DNA from: Nocardioides sp. CFH 31398
Lineage (GTDB): Bacteria; Actinomycetota; Actinomycetes; Propionibacteriales; Nocardioidaceae
Assembly: GCF_022436705.1 (NCBI RefSeq)
Contig: NZ_JAKUHT010000021.1
Location: 54,132-118,131, forward strand
Length of the DNA stretch: 64,000 nucleotides
Direction of reading: 5' to 3'
Shown here: piece by piece, positions 16,234 through 25,368 of the stretch
How the letters are laid out: each line of letters starts with the position of its first letter
How positions within the stretch are numbered: position 1 is the first letter of the stretch
Program-made: the position numbers and the translations under genes
The notes under the pieces: generated by a model
Databases searched by the model: none
What the model was told of the DNA's origin: nothing
What the model saw: the letters and a program-made list of their open reading frames with translations, nothing else

Positions 16234-17322
16234 TCAGACGTTGAAGCGGAACTCCACGACGTCCCCGTCGGCCATGACGTAGTCCTTGCCCTCGATGCGG
16301 ACCTTGCCGGCCTCCTTGGCCTTCTGCATCGAGCCGGCGGCCACGAGGTCGTCGTAGGAGACCACCTCGGCCTTGATGAAGCCCTTCTCGAAGTCGGTGT
16401 GGATGACGCCGGCGGCCTGGGGCGCGGTGGCGCCCTTGCGGACCGTCCACGCGCGCGACTCCTTCGGGCCCGCGGTGAGGTAGGTCTGCAGGCCGAGGGT
16501 GTCGAAGCCGACGCGGGCCAGCACGTCGAGGCCCGGCTCGTCGACGCCCACCTCGGCGAGCATCGCGCGGGCCTCCTCGTCGTCGCCGAGCTCGACCAGC
16601 TCGGCCTCGAACTTGGCGTCGAGGAAGATGGCCTCCGCGGGGGCGACGAGGTCGCGCATCCGCTGCTTGAGCTCCTCGTCCGCGAGCTCGTCGGCGTCGC
16701 AGTTGAAGACGTAGAGGAACGGCTTGGCGGTGAGCAGCTGGAGCTCGCGGACGTGCTCGGCGTCGACCGTGCCGGCCGCGACGAGGTCGTACGCCGGCGT
16801 GCCGGCCTCGAGGGCCTCCTGCACCCGCTTCGCGGCGGCGACGTACGGCGCGAGCTCCTTCTTGCCCTTCGCCTCCTTCTCCAGGCGGGGCACGGCCTTC
16901 TCGACCGTCTGCAGGTCGGCCAGGACGAGCTCCGTGGAGATCGTGGAGATGTCCGAGGAGGGGTCGACCCTGCCGTCGACGTGGGTGACGTCCTCGTCGC
17001 GGAAGACGCGCGTGACCTGGCAGATCGCGGCGGACTCGCGGATGTGGGCGAGGAACTTGTTGCCCAGGCCCTCGCCCTGCGAGGCGCCGGCGACGATGCC
17101 GGCGATGTCGACGAACTCGACGGTCGCGGGCAGCACCTTCGCCGACGAGAAGAGCTCCGCCAGCACCGGCAGCCGCTCGTCGGGGACCCCCACGACGCCG
17201 ACGTTCGGCTCGATCGTCGCGAACGGGTAGTTCGCCGCGAGCACGTCGTTCTTGGTCAGGGCGTTGAAGAGGGTCGACTTGCCCGCGTTGGGCAGTCCGA
17301 CGATGCCGATGGTGAGAGCCAC
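16234..17322 (-). CDS. ychF: Redox-regulated ATPase YchF (Obg-like)
   Basis: The 362-residue universally conserved P-loop protein has the Walker [15 protein letters not shown] and the G3 [20 protein letters not shown]. The usual NKxD guanine-specificity motif is replaced (NCDADEL), as expected for YchF, which prefers ATP. The C-terminal TGS domain is present, ending [12 protein letters not shown]. YchF associates with ribosomes and stress responses. The start ATG 17322 is unambiguous and the length is normal. Confidence 0.97.
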   Translation of the reverse strand: MALTIGIVGLPNAGKSTLFNALTKNDVLAANYPFATIEPNVGVVGVPDERLPVLAELFSSAKVLPATVEFVDIAGIVAGASQGEGLGNKFLAHIRESAAICQVTRVFRDEDVTHVDGRVDPSSDISTISTELVLADLQTVEKAVPRLEKEAKGKKELAPYVAAAKRVQEALEAGTPAYDLVAAGTVDAEHVRELQLLTAKPFLYVFNCDADELADEELKQRMRDLVAPAEAIFLDAKFEAELVELGDDEEARAMLAEVGVDEPGLDVLARVGFDTLGLQTYLTAGPKESRAWTVRKGATAPQAAGVIHTDFEKGFIKAEVVSYDDLVAAGSMQKAKEAGKVRIEGKDYVMADGDVVEFRFNV

Positions 17323-17400
17323 GGAACGTCAGCCTACGGCCGTCCGCGCCCCGCCCACGAACCCGCGGTCGCGACCGGGGCCGTGTGCGAGGCTCGTCGT

Positions 17401-17922
17401 GTGCCCGAGCCGACGACCGAGCCGACGACCCAGCCGACCGCCGTCCTGCGCGAGCCGACGAACCTGGTGTCGCCCCGCGCGGTGTCGTACTGGCGTCTGT
17501 CCTCCGGGGTCGGCACCGGCGTGGCCTGGATCGCCGTCGCGCTCACCTGGTTCCTGTGGGACCCCCGGCCGTGGTGGGCCTCGGCGCTGCTGCTGCTCGC
17601 CGCGGTGGCGGCCGTCGTCCCGACGGTCGTCATGCCGCCGGTCCGCTACCGCATCCACCGCTGGGACGTCACCGACGTCGCCGTCCACACCCGCTCCGGC
17701 TGGATCACCCGGGAGGAGCGCATCGCGCCCCTGTCGCGGGTGCAGACGGTGGACTCGACCCAGGGCGCACTGATGCGGTTGTACGGGCTGCGGTCGCTGA
17801 CGGTCACCACCGCCTCCGCCGCGGGACCCATCACCATCGACTGCCTCGACGCCGACGTCGCCACCGACCTCGTCGCCCACCTCACCGCCGTCACCGGTGC
17901 GGAGCGGGGCGACGCCACGTGA
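17401..17922 (+). CDS. Membrane protein with bacterial PH domain (YdbS-like)
   Basis: The 173-residue protein has two hydrophobic helices (GTGVAWIAVALTWFLW and ASALLLLAAVAAVVPTVVM), followed by a bPH2 domain: YRIHRWDVTDVAVHTRSGWI and IAPLSRVQTVDSTQGALMRL. In Bacillus the YdbS/YdbT pair works together at the membrane. The GTG start at 17401 opens a TEPTTQPT-rich leader. It overlaps the next, larger PH-domain gene by 4 nt, so the two are an operon and probably a complex. Confidence 0.86.
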   Translation: MPEPTTEPTTQPTAVLREPTNLVSPRAVSYWRLSSGVGTGVAWIAVALTWFLWDPRPWWASALLLLAAVAAVVPTVVMPPVRYRIHRWDVTDVAVHTRSGWITREERIAPLSRVQTVDSTQGALMRLYGLRSLTVTTASAAGPITIDCLDADVATDLVAHLTAVTGAERGDAT

Positions 17923-19550
17923 CGCAGCCGCCGCCGGAACCGCCGTACGCCGAGCAGCCGCCGTACGCCGGGCAGCCGCCGTACGCCGGGCAGCCGCAGG
18001 CGGCCGAGGCGGAGTGGCAGCGGATGGACGTCCGCTACCTCGTGGTGGGTCCGTTCGCGGCGGCGCGGCAGTTCATCGTCCCCGCCGGCGCCGCGGCGAT
18101 CGGCCTCGGGAGCACCGGCAGCCCGTGGGCGCTGCTCGCGCTGCCGGTCTTCGTGCTCGCCTCCGCGCTGCTCGGCGCCGTCCCGTGGCTGACCACCTAC
18201 TTCCGGGTGACCCCGACGGCGTTCGAGGTGCGCCGCGGCCTGCTGAACAGGACCCGTCTCACCGCGCCGCTCGACCGGGTGCGCAGCGTCGACCTCGAGG
18301 CCTCGCTCGTGAGCCGCGTCCTCGGGCTGACGAAGGTCTCGGTCGGCACCGGCGTCGACGACACCCGCATCGAGCTCGAGGGCATCGCGAAGGACGACGG
18401 GGAGAGCCTCCGCCGCTTCCTGCTGACGCGCAGCCGGGAGGCCGCCGCCCCCGCTGCCCCCACCGGAATCGCCGGAACCGCCGGAACCGCCGCGGCGGAG
18501 CCGTCGGTGACGTCCTCGCCGTACGGCGCCCCGCCGCCGTCCGCCGCCGACCCCGAGCCGGTCGAGCTGGCGCGGATCGACTGGTCCTGGCTGCGGTTCG
18601 CCCCGCTCAGCCTCGCCCGGCTCGCCGTCGTCGCGGGTGCGTTCGGGTTCCTGTCCCAGTTCGTCAACGACATCCCGGTGTGGGAGACCCGGACCGCGCA
18701 GGACGCCTACGCCTACGTCGCGGCGCAGGCGCTGGCCGTCGTCCTCGTCGTCGCGGCGGTCGTCGCCCTGGTCGCATGGGTCGTCATCGCGGTCGCCGCG
18801 TTCGTCGTCCAGTGGTGGAACCTGCGGCTGGTCCGCGACGGGGACAACCTGCGGCTGACCGCCGGGTTGTTCACCACCCGCTCGACGAGCGTGGACGAGA
18901 AGCGCGTGCGGGGCGTGAGGCTGACCGAGCCCCTGCTGATGCGGCCCGCCGGCGGCGCGGAGCTCGCGACGCTCGCGACGGGCGTCGGCGAGGGAGGGAC
19001 GACGACCGTCCTGCCGCCGTGCCCGCGCGAGGTCGCCGTCCGGGTCGGCGAGGACGTGCTCGGGTCCCCCGCCGACCACCCGCTGACGGTCGACCTGGCG
19101 CCGCACGGACGACCGGCCCGGCGCCGGCAGCACGTGGAGCAGCAGCTCGGGTCGCTGGTGCTCGCCGTGGTCGCCGCGATCGCCGTCGGGGCCGTCCCGT
19201 GGGACCTCCCGTGGTGGCTGCCCCTCGTCGTCCTCGCTGTCGCCTCGGCGCTCGGCGTCGTGGTCGCCGAGGCGCAGTACCGCAACCTCGGCCACCGGCT
19301 CACCGCCGACCACCTCGTCGTGGTCGGCCCGAGCGTCGTGCGGCGTCGCGAGGTGCTCGAGTCCGACGGCATCATCGGCTGGGTCGTCCAGCAGTCCTTC
19401 TTCCAGCGCCGCCTCGGCCTCGCCACGCTCGTCGCCACCACCGCCGCCGGCGGCGAGAAGGTGGTCGTCGTCGACCTCGCCCTGCCCGTCGCCGTCGGCC
19501 TCGCCCACGCCGCCACCCCCGGCGTCCTCGACGAGTTCCTGGCGGCCTGA
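17919..19550 (+). CDS. Membrane protein with multiple bacterial PH domains (YdbT-like)
   Basis: The 543-residue protein has three bPH2-type modules (around residues 85-165, 300-370 and 440-520) separated by paired membrane helices. FRVTPTAFEVRRGLLNRTRL begins the first module. The first 30 residues are a proline-rich tail with tandem PPYAGQ units. A Pro/Ala linker (about 180-210) joins the modules. This is the expected partner of the preceding YdbS-like protein, with GTGA coupling. YdbS/YdbT pairs have been linked to protection against certain bacteriocins in Bacillus; here the role is unknown. Confidence 0.86.
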   Translation: MTQPPPEPPYAEQPPYAGQPPYAGQPQAAEAEWQRMDVRYLVVGPFAAARQFIVPAGAAAIGLGSTGSPWALLALPVFVLASALLGAVPWLTTYFRVTPTAFEVRRGLLNRTRLTAPLDRVRSVDLEASLVSRVLGLTKVSVGTGVDDTRIELEGIAKDDGESLRRFLLTRSREAAAPAAPTGIAGTAGTAAAEPSVTSSPYGAPPPSAADPEPVELARIDWSWLRFAPLSLARLAVVAGAFGFLSQFVNDIPVWETRTAQDAYAYVAAQALAVVLVVAAVVALVAWVVIAVAAFVVQWWNLRLVRDGDNLRLTAGLFTTRSTSVDEKRVRGVRLTEPLLMRPAGGAELATLATGVGEGGTTTVLPPCPREVAVRVGEDVLGSPADHPLTVDLAPHGRPARRRQHVEQQLGSLVLAVVAAIAVGAVPWDLPWWLPLVVLAVASALGVVVAEAQYRNLGHRLTADHLVVVGPSVVRRREVLESDGIIGWVVQQSFFQRRLGLATLVATTAAGGEKVVVVDLALPVAVGLAHAATPGVLDEFLAA

Positions 19551-19686
19551 GCCCCGCCGGCGCGCCCACCGGCCATGTAACGCGGAGCTACGGCTTGTTC
19601 ACCAGCCACGGGCGGGTGTCGCGAGCACCACAGCCCCGCGGCGGATGCGGCGTCGTCGGCCGCGGGCCCGGACCTAGGGTGGTGCG

Positions 19687-20469
19687 GTGCGCCTGGTCAC
19701 CTGGAACGTCAACTCGCTCCGCTCCCGCATCGACCGTGTCGAGGCGCTGCTCGCCCGCCACGACGTCGACGTCCTCGCGCTGCAGGAGACGAAGGCGAAG
19801 GAGGAGCAGCTCCCACTGATGGGGCTGCAGGCCGCCGGCTACGAGGTCGCCGCCGCCGGCACGAACCAGTGGAACGGCGTCGCGATCATCTCCCGGGTCG
19901 GGCTGGACGACGTCCAGGTCGGCTTCGACGGCATGCCCGGGTGGGGCGAGCCCGAGGCGCCCGAGTCCCGCGCGATCGGCGCGACCTGCGGTGGCGTCCG
20001 GGTGTGGTCGCTGTACGTCCCGAACGGGCGCAAGCCGGACGACCCGCACTACGTCTACAAGCTGGCGTGGCTCTCCGCGCTGCGGACGGCGGCCGCGTCG
20101 TGGCTCGACGTCCCGGCGGTGATGGTCGGCGACTGGAACGTGTGCCCCACCGACGACGACGTCTTCGACGTGAAGCAGTTCGCGAAGTCGACCCACGTGA
20201 CGCCGCCCGAGCGGGAGGCGTTCGCCGCGTTCGCGGACGACGGGTGGCGCGAGGTCACCCGCGCCCACGACCCGGGCTACACCTACTGGGACTACTACCG
20301 GCAGCGCTTCGAGCGCGACCGCGGCCTGAAGATCGACTTCGCCTACGCCTCGCCGTCCCTGGCCGAACGCGTCACCGGCGCGTTCGTCGACCGCGACGAG
20401 CGCGACCCCGCCCAGGGCGCGGGCAGCCCGTCGGACCACGCACCGGTCGTGGTGGACCTGGCGGACTGA
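19687..20469 (+). CDS. xth: Exodeoxyribonuclease III (AP endonuclease)
   Basis: The 260-residue EEP-fold nuclease for base-excision repair has all core motifs: TWNVNSLRSRI at the N-terminus, LALQETKAKEEQ (metal-binding Glu), VMVGDWNVCPTDDDV (Asp/Asn of the active site), RGLKIDFAYAS and the terminal SDHAPVVVDL histidine. The GTG start at 19687 gives the normal family length. The gene stands alone between the PH-domain operon and a minus-strand hypothetical gene. Confidence 0.96.
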   Translation: MRLVTWNVNSLRSRIDRVEALLARHDVDVLALQETKAKEEQLPLMGLQAAGYEVAAAGTNQWNGVAIISRVGLDDVQVGFDGMPGWGEPEAPESRAIGATCGGVRVWSLYVPNGRKPDDPHYVYKLAWLSALRTAAASWLDVPAVMVGDWNVCPTDDDVFDVKQFAKSTHVTPPEREAFAAFADDGWREVTRAHDPGYTYWDYYRQRFERDRGLKIDFAYASPSLAERVTGAFVDRDERDPAQGAGSPSDHAPVVVDLAD

Positions 20470-20482
20470 CGCCCTGGCGCGG

Positions 20483-20815
20483 TCAGCGGCTCGCCAGGCC
20501 GCCCGCGGCGACGTGCGCCTCGGCCAGCGTCGAGGCCGGGCCGGCAAGCTCCTCGCGGGCTCGGTCGAGCCACAGGGCGGCGGTCCCGGCGGCCGCGGGG
20601 GCGTCCCCGGCGAACGGCCCGTCGACCGCGCGGAGCGCCGCCACCACCTCCGGCCGTCGCAGCGAGGCGCCCAGCCGCGCCAGCCTGGCGTCGAGGACGG
20701 CGAGGTCCTGGCGCAGGGCGGCGACCTCCGCGTTGACGTCGAGCGGGGCGGGGGTCTCGCGGCGGCGAGGGGCGCGGGCGGGGCGGCCGGTGCGGCTGAG
20801 GCCGAGGAGCGTCAC
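20483..20815 (-). CDS. Small helical hypothetical protein
   Basis: The 110-residue protein has a basic N-terminus (RTGRPARAPRRRETP) followed by an Ala/Leu/Arg-rich, probably coiled-coil region (VNAEVAALRQDLAVLDARLA) and a second helical segment. No domain is recognised. The GTG start at 20815 lacks a clear ribosome-binding site. The coding frame has the third-position GC pattern of its neighbours, but it could still be a chance frame. Confidence 0.5.
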   Translation of the reverse strand: MTLLGLSRTGRPARAPRRRETPAPLDVNAEVAALRQDLAVLDARLARLGASLRRPEVVAALRAVDGPFAGDAPAAAGTAALWLDRAREELAGPASTLAEAHVAAGGLASR

Positions 20816-20891
20816 GGGTCCAGCCTGACGCTCGCCCGCGTGCAGGGGAAGCGACTCTTCCTGACCGGTCGGTGAAGCCGCGCTGAACCCC

Positions 20892-21209
20892 TCAGGCGCC
20901 GGCCTCGACCATGAGCACCCCGCCCGCGATGAGGACGACGCCGCACAGCATCGGCGCGGTCAGCGGCTCGGCGAACAGCACCCGCCCGAGCAGCGCGGTG
21001 AGCGCGACGCCCGACGCCGCCCACACGCCGTACGCGACGCCGACGGGCAGGCCGCGCGCCAGCACCTGGCCGAGCAGGACGAACCCCACGAGGTAGCCGG
21101 CGACGGCGGCCGCGCCCCAGCGCCTGTCGCGGAAGCCCTCGGAGGCGCGGAGCGCGAGCGTGGCCGCGACCTCGGCGACGACGGCGCAGGCGAGCAGGAC
21201 CCAGGTCAT
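20892..21209 (-). CDS. Small multidrug resistance (SMR) transporter subunit
   Basis: The 105-residue protein has four helices, opening TWVLLACAVVAEVAATLALRA with the conserved SMR glutamate in helix 1. GVAYGVWAASGVALTALLG is the helix 3 signature. It overlaps the upstream SMR gene by 4 nt (ATGA at 21206-21209), so the two form a paired, probably heterodimeric antiporter such as EbrAB or YkkCD. The exported substrate, cationic drug or guanidinium-like, cannot be told. Confidence 0.9.
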   Translation of the reverse strand: MTWVLLACAVVAEVAATLALRASEGFRDRRWGAAAVAGYLVGFVLLGQVLARGLPVGVAYGVWAASGVALTALLGRVLFAEPLTAPMLCGVVLIAGGVLMVEAGA

Positions 21210-21571
21210 GCGGGCCCGCCCGTCGCCTCGGCCCGGGTCGGCCGTGTCGCCCGGTGGGACCCGACCTCCACCAGCAGCACGCCGACGACGATGACCGCGA
21301 TCCCCGCGACCCGCAGCGGGCCGAGCCGCTCGTCGTAGACGACCGCCGCGGCGAGCGCGGTGAGGACGACGCCACCGGCGGCCCACACGCCGTACGCCAG
21401 GCCGACGGCCATGCCGCCCCGCAGGCAGACCGACAGCAGGACCAGCGCGACGGCGTAGCCCGCGGCGGTCACGGCGTACAACCACGGCAGGCCCTCGCCC
21501 GCCGCCTTCAGGCAGAGGGTGGAGACGACCTCGACCCCGATGGCGAGCGCCAGCAGACCCCGGAGCCTCAT
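21206..21571 (-). CDS. Small multidrug resistance (SMR) transporter subunit, partner
   Basis: The 121-residue protein has four helices, with the helix 1 glutamate in LALAIGVEVVSTLCLKAAGE and GLAYGVWAAGGVVLTALAAA in helix 3. A polar 15-residue C-terminal tail, longer than in single-gene SMRs, is common in heterodimeric pairs. It is the first gene of the pair. The DUF2252 gene is divergent, 57 bases away. Confidence 0.9.
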   Translation of the reverse strand: MRLRGLLALAIGVEVVSTLCLKAAGEGLPWLYAVTAAGYAVALVLLSVCLRGGMAVGLAYGVWAAGGVVLTALAAAVVYDERLGPLRVAGIAVIVVGVLLVEVGSHRATRPTRAEATGGPA

Positions 21572-21628
21572 GACGACAGCGAACCAGTCGTGCCGCGACG
21601 CGGGTCGCGCGGGCTGCTAGGAAGTGCC

Positions 21629-23206
21629 ATGCCCTCGCTGCGCACCCCGCACGACGCCGACCGCGCCTCGCTCGCCCGCCTGCCGAAGAAGGACCTGCTC
21701 CAGCGCGCGCGGACGCGGCGGATCGAGGGCCGGTCCGAGATGACCAAGGCCCAGCTCATCGAGGCGCTGCTCGACCGCGACGACCAGCCGTCCTCGCGCC
21801 GGACGGCGTCGAACCACGACGTCACCACCGCCGGCCAGGGGGCGCACCCGGCGGCGTCCAGGGTCGAGGCGTTCACGCGGCTGGCCGAGGCGCGGGCGCG
21901 CGGCGAGATGGTGTTCCTGCCCCGGCAGCTCAGCGGCGCGGAGCGTCGGACCCACGTGCGGCAGACGATCCGCGAGGACCACCAGACCCGCATCGCCGAC
22001 CACAACGAGGAGGCGCGGGCGAAGTTCGACAAGCTCGCCGGGTCGACGTACTCGTTCTTCCGCGGCACCTGCCTGCTGTTCTACCGCGACCTCGCCGGGG
22101 AGGACGCGTGGATGCCCACCGTGCTCACCCTCGGCGACGTGCACCCGGAGAACTTCGGGGTGATGCCGAGCGTGGACGACGTCCCGATCTTCGGCGTCGA
22201 CGACTTCGACGAGGCCTACTACGCGCCGTTCACCTGGGACCTCAAGCGTGGCGCCGTCGGCTTCATCCTCGCCGCCGAGGAGATCGGCGGGCACGGGCCG
22301 AAGCGGCAGGCGAAGATCGTCGAGGCCTTCGTGCACGGCTACGTCGACGGGGTGCGGCAGTACGCCCGCGAGCAGGACGAGCGGACCTCGCAGATCCGGC
22401 TCGACAACGCCCCGCCCCTCATCGCGGGGCTCATCGAGGACGCGATGGAGGACCGGTCGGCGTGGCTGGCGCGGAAGTACCACGACGAGTACAGGCAGGG
22501 CTTCCGCGCGGACGACGAGCACGTGCCCGTCAGCTCGCGCCGCGAGGAGTTCCAGGCCGCGCTCGACGCCTACGTGCGGTCCAACGACATCGACGTGCCG
22601 CAGGACCGCACCCCGGGGATGAGGGTCAAGGACGTCTGCATGCGACTGGGCCAGGGCACCGCGTCGCTCGGGCTGCCGCGCTACTACCTGATGATCGAGG
22701 GGCCGCTCGCCGACGGCAGCGACGACGTCCTGCTCGAGTTCAAGCAGGCTCGGCGTTCGGCGCTCGACGGCCTGGTGCCGCCGTCGCCGTACGTCGTGGA
22801 CGGCTACGCCGAGCGCATCACCCACGCCCAGGGCGTGCACCTCGTCGACGGCGACCGCTTCTACGGGGCGGCACGGCTCGACGGCATGAGCTTCATGGTG
22901 CGTGAGCGGGCGCCGTACCGGGACTCGATCGACCTCGCGGACCTGTCCAAGTCCGAGTGGTGCGACTACGCCGACATCTGCGGCCGCACGCTCGCCCAGT
23001 CGCACGCGCTGAGCGACGAGTCGGGCCTGATCGACCACGACGCCGAGCCGGAGATCCTCGCCGCGATCGGGCCCGTGCCGCTGTTCGTGGACGACGTCCT
23101 GCGGTTCGCGCAGGAGGCGGCCGACCGCGTCCGGACCGACCACGCGCACTTCCGCGCCGACCACGCCCTGGAGGCGTTCACCGCGATCGACCACGTCTAC
23201 CGCTGA
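21629..23206 (+). CDS. DUF2252 family kinase-fold protein with N-terminal Rho_N/SAP-like motif
   Basis: The 525-residue protein has the DUF2252 core. TLGDVHPENFGVMPS matches a kinase-like catalytic loop (Asp/Asn), and FGVDDFDEAYYAPFTWDLKR the metal-binding Asp region, so a phosphotransferase fold is likely but no substrate is known. Residues about 14-50 (LARLPKKDLLQRARTRRIEG, then MTKAQLIEALLDRD) resemble the Rho_N/SAP helix-hairpin module that binds nucleic acid, an unusual fusion. The start is ATG 21629. Confidence 0.85.
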   Translation: MPSLRTPHDADRASLARLPKKDLLQRARTRRIEGRSEMTKAQLIEALLDRDDQPSSRRTASNHDVTTAGQGAHPAASRVEAFTRLAEARARGEMVFLPRQLSGAERRTHVRQTIREDHQTRIADHNEEARAKFDKLAGSTYSFFRGTCLLFYRDLAGEDAWMPTVLTLGDVHPENFGVMPSVDDVPIFGVDDFDEAYYAPFTWDLKRGAVGFILAAEEIGGHGPKRQAKIVEAFVHGYVDGVRQYAREQDERTSQIRLDNAPPLIAGLIEDAMEDRSAWLARKYHDEYRQGFRADDEHVPVSSRREEFQAALDAYVRSNDIDVPQDRTPGMRVKDVCMRLGQGTASLGLPRYYLMIEGPLADGSDDVLLEFKQARRSALDGLVPPSPYVVDGYAERITHAQGVHLVDGDRFYGAARLDGMSFMVRERAPYRDSIDLADLSKSEWCDYADICGRTLAQSHALSDESGLIDHDAEPEILAAIGPVPLFVDDVLRFAQEAADRVRTDHAHFRADHALEAFTAIDHVYR

Positions 23207-23256
23207 CCCCCGGCCGGCGTCGGAAGCCCTGGCCGTCCTTCGTGGTTGAGGCGGGC

Positions 23257-24189
23257 ATGGTGACCCTCGGAAGCTCCGACCTCGACGTCCGCCCGCTCGC
23301 GCTCGGCGCCAACCCCTTCGGCTGGACGATCGACGAGCCGACCTCGCACCGCGTGCTCGACGCGTTCGTCGACGGCGGCGGCGACCTCGTCGACACCTCC
23401 GACTCCTACGGCGACGGCAACGGCGAGTCCGAGTCGTTCATCGGCTCCTGGCTCGAGCGGACCGGTCGTCGCGACGACGTCGTGCTGGCGACCAAGATCG
23501 GCAGCAGCCGCATGCGCCCGGGCCTCGCCGCCGACAACGTGGCCGCCGGCGTCGAGGAGTCGCTGCGCCGGCTGCGCACCGACCACGTCGACCTGCTCTG
23601 GGCGCACTTCGACGACGCCGACACCCCGCTCGGCGAGACCCTCGCCGCCTTCCAGGCCCTCGTGGACGCCGGGAAGGTCCGCGAGGTCGGGATCTCGAAC
23701 TACTCCCCCGCCCGCATCCGTGAGTGGTTCGGACTCGTGCAGGCCAACGGCTGGCGGGCCCCGGTGGCGCTGCAGCCGGAGTACAGCCTGCTGCGCCGCG
23801 CCGACTACGAGACCGAGCGGCTCGACCTCGCCCGTGAGCACTCCCTCGGCGTCGTGCCCTACTGGGTGCTGGCCAGCGGCCTGCTCACCGGCAAGTACCG
23901 CACCCGCGAGGACGTCACCGGGCCCCGCCAGAGCCTCGTGTCCGGCTACGCCGAGGACGACGCCGCCTTCGACGTCGTCGCCGTGCTCCGCGAGGTCGCC
24001 GAGGCCCACGACGTCGAGCCCGCCTCCGTGGCGCTCGCGTGGGTGCGCGGCCGCGAGGGCGTCGTCGCCCCGATCGCCAGCGCCAGCCGCCCCGAGCAGG
24101 TCGGCCCGCTCCTGGCGTCGACGACGCTGGAGCTGACCGAGGAGGAGACCGCACGGCTCACGGAGGCGTCTGACACGGTGGGCCGGTGA
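23257..24189 (+). CDS. Aldo/keto reductase
   Basis: The 310-residue NADPH-dependent TIM-barrel reductase has all four catalytic residues in expected segments: D and Y in VDTSDSYGDG, K in VVLATKIG and H in LLWAHFDD. IGSSRMRPG and the late APIASASRPEQV supply cofactor contacts. It belongs to the YajO/YccK-type branch (VGISNYSPARIREW). The substrate is unknown. It begins a four-gene run in which each later gene overlaps or closely follows the previous one. Confidence 0.91.
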   Translation: MVTLGSSDLDVRPLALGANPFGWTIDEPTSHRVLDAFVDGGGDLVDTSDSYGDGNGESESFIGSWLERTGRRDDVVLATKIGSSRMRPGLAADNVAAGVEESLRRLRTDHVDLLWAHFDDADTPLGETLAAFQALVDAGKVREVGISNYSPARIREWFGLVQANGWRAPVALQPEYSLLRRADYETERLDLAREHSLGVVPYWVLASGLLTGKYRTREDVTGPRQSLVSGYAEDDAAFDVVAVLREVAEAHDVEPASVALAWVRGREGVVAPIASASRPEQVGPLLASTTLELTEEETARLTEASDTVGR

Positions 24190-25352
24190 GCTACGACGTC
24201 ACCGCAGTCCGCGACCTCTTCCCCTCCCTGGCCGACGGGACGGCGTACTTCGACGGGCCCGGCGGCTCGCAGGTGCCGACGCCCGTCGCCGCGGCCGTCG
24301 CCGGGACGCTGACCGCCGGCCTCGCGAACCGCGGCAGCGTCACCGCCGCCGAGCAGCGCGCCGACGCCGTGGTGTCGATGTGCCGCCGCGCGATGGCCGA
24401 CCTGCTCGGCGCCGACCGTCGAGGCATCGTGTTCGGCCGCTCCATGACGCAGCTGACGTTCGACGTCTCCCGGACGCTCGCGCAGGGCTGGGGGCCCGGT
24501 GACGAGGTCGTCGTGACCCGGCTCGACCACGACGCGAACATCCGACCGTGGGTCATCGCCGCCGAGCGCGCCGGGGCGAGGGTGCGGTGGCTCGGCTTCG
24601 ACCCCGTCACCGCCGAGCTGGACGACGTCGGCCCGCTGCTGAACGAGCGGACCCGGCTGGTCGCGGTCACGGCGGCGTCGAACCTGTTCGGCACCCGGCC
24701 CGACGTCCCGGCGATCACCGCCGCCGCGCACGCGGTCGGGGCGCTCACCTACGTGGACGCCGTCCACCTCGTGCCGCACGCCCCGGTCGACAAGACCGCG
24801 CTGGGCGCGGACTTCCTGGCCTGCTCGCCGTACAAGTTCCTCGGCCCGCACTGCGGCGTGCTCGCCGCCGACCCGGAGCTCCTCGAGACCCTGCACCCCG
24901 ACAAGCTCCTGCCGAGCACGGACGCCGTGCCGGAGCGCTTCGAGCTCGGGACGCTGCCCTACGAGCTGATGGCCGGCACGACCGCGGCCGTCGACGTCCT
25001 CACCCGCCTGGGGTTGGAGGCGATCGAGGCCCACGAGGACGCCCTGCTCACCCGCCTGCTCGACGGCCTCGCCGCGATCGACGGCGTCACCGTCCACGGG
25101 TCGCCGAAGCGGCGGACGCCGACGGTGCTGCTCTCCGTCGCCGGGCGCGAGCACGCCGACGTCCACCGCGCGCTCGCGGCGCGGCGGATCAACGCCCCGG
25201 CGGCCAGCTTCTACGCCCTCGAGGCCTCCCGGCACGCCGGTCTCGGCGACGCCGGTGGTCTGCGGGTCGGGCTCGCGCCGTACACGAACGACGACGAGAT
25301 CGACCGCCTGCTCGCCGCGCTGTCCGAGATCGCCGCGGGAGCCGACGCCTGA
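24186..25352 (+). CDS. Cysteine desulfurase-like protein (class V aminotransferase)
   Basis: The 388-residue PLP enzyme has its Schiff-base lysine at about K217 in ACSPYKFLGPHCG and the preceding aspartate/histidine region TYVDAVHLVPHAPVD. The family (cysteine desulfurase-like, distinct from IscS/SufS) lacks a clear conserved cysteine loop, so sulfur mobilisation is not assured. GTG at 24186 overlaps the aldo/keto reductase stop by 4 nt. The next gene starts 17 bases later. Confidence 0.85.
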   Translation: MSYDVTAVRDLFPSLADGTAYFDGPGGSQVPTPVAAAVAGTLTAGLANRGSVTAAEQRADAVVSMCRRAMADLLGADRRGIVFGRSMTQLTFDVSRTLAQGWGPGDEVVVTRLDHDANIRPWVIAAERAGARVRWLGFDPVTAELDDVGPLLNERTRLVAVTAASNLFGTRPDVPAITAAAHAVGALTYVDAVHLVPHAPVDKTALGADFLACSPYKFLGPHCGVLAADPELLETLHPDKLLPSTDAVPERFELGTLPYELMAGTTAAVDVLTRLGLEAIEAHEDALLTRLLDGLAAIDGVTVHGSPKRRTPTVLLSVAGREHADVHRALAARRINAPAASFYALEASRHAGLGDAGGLRVGLAPYTNDDEIDRLLAALSEIAAGADA

Positions 25353-25368
25353 GCACTACGGTGCGCAC

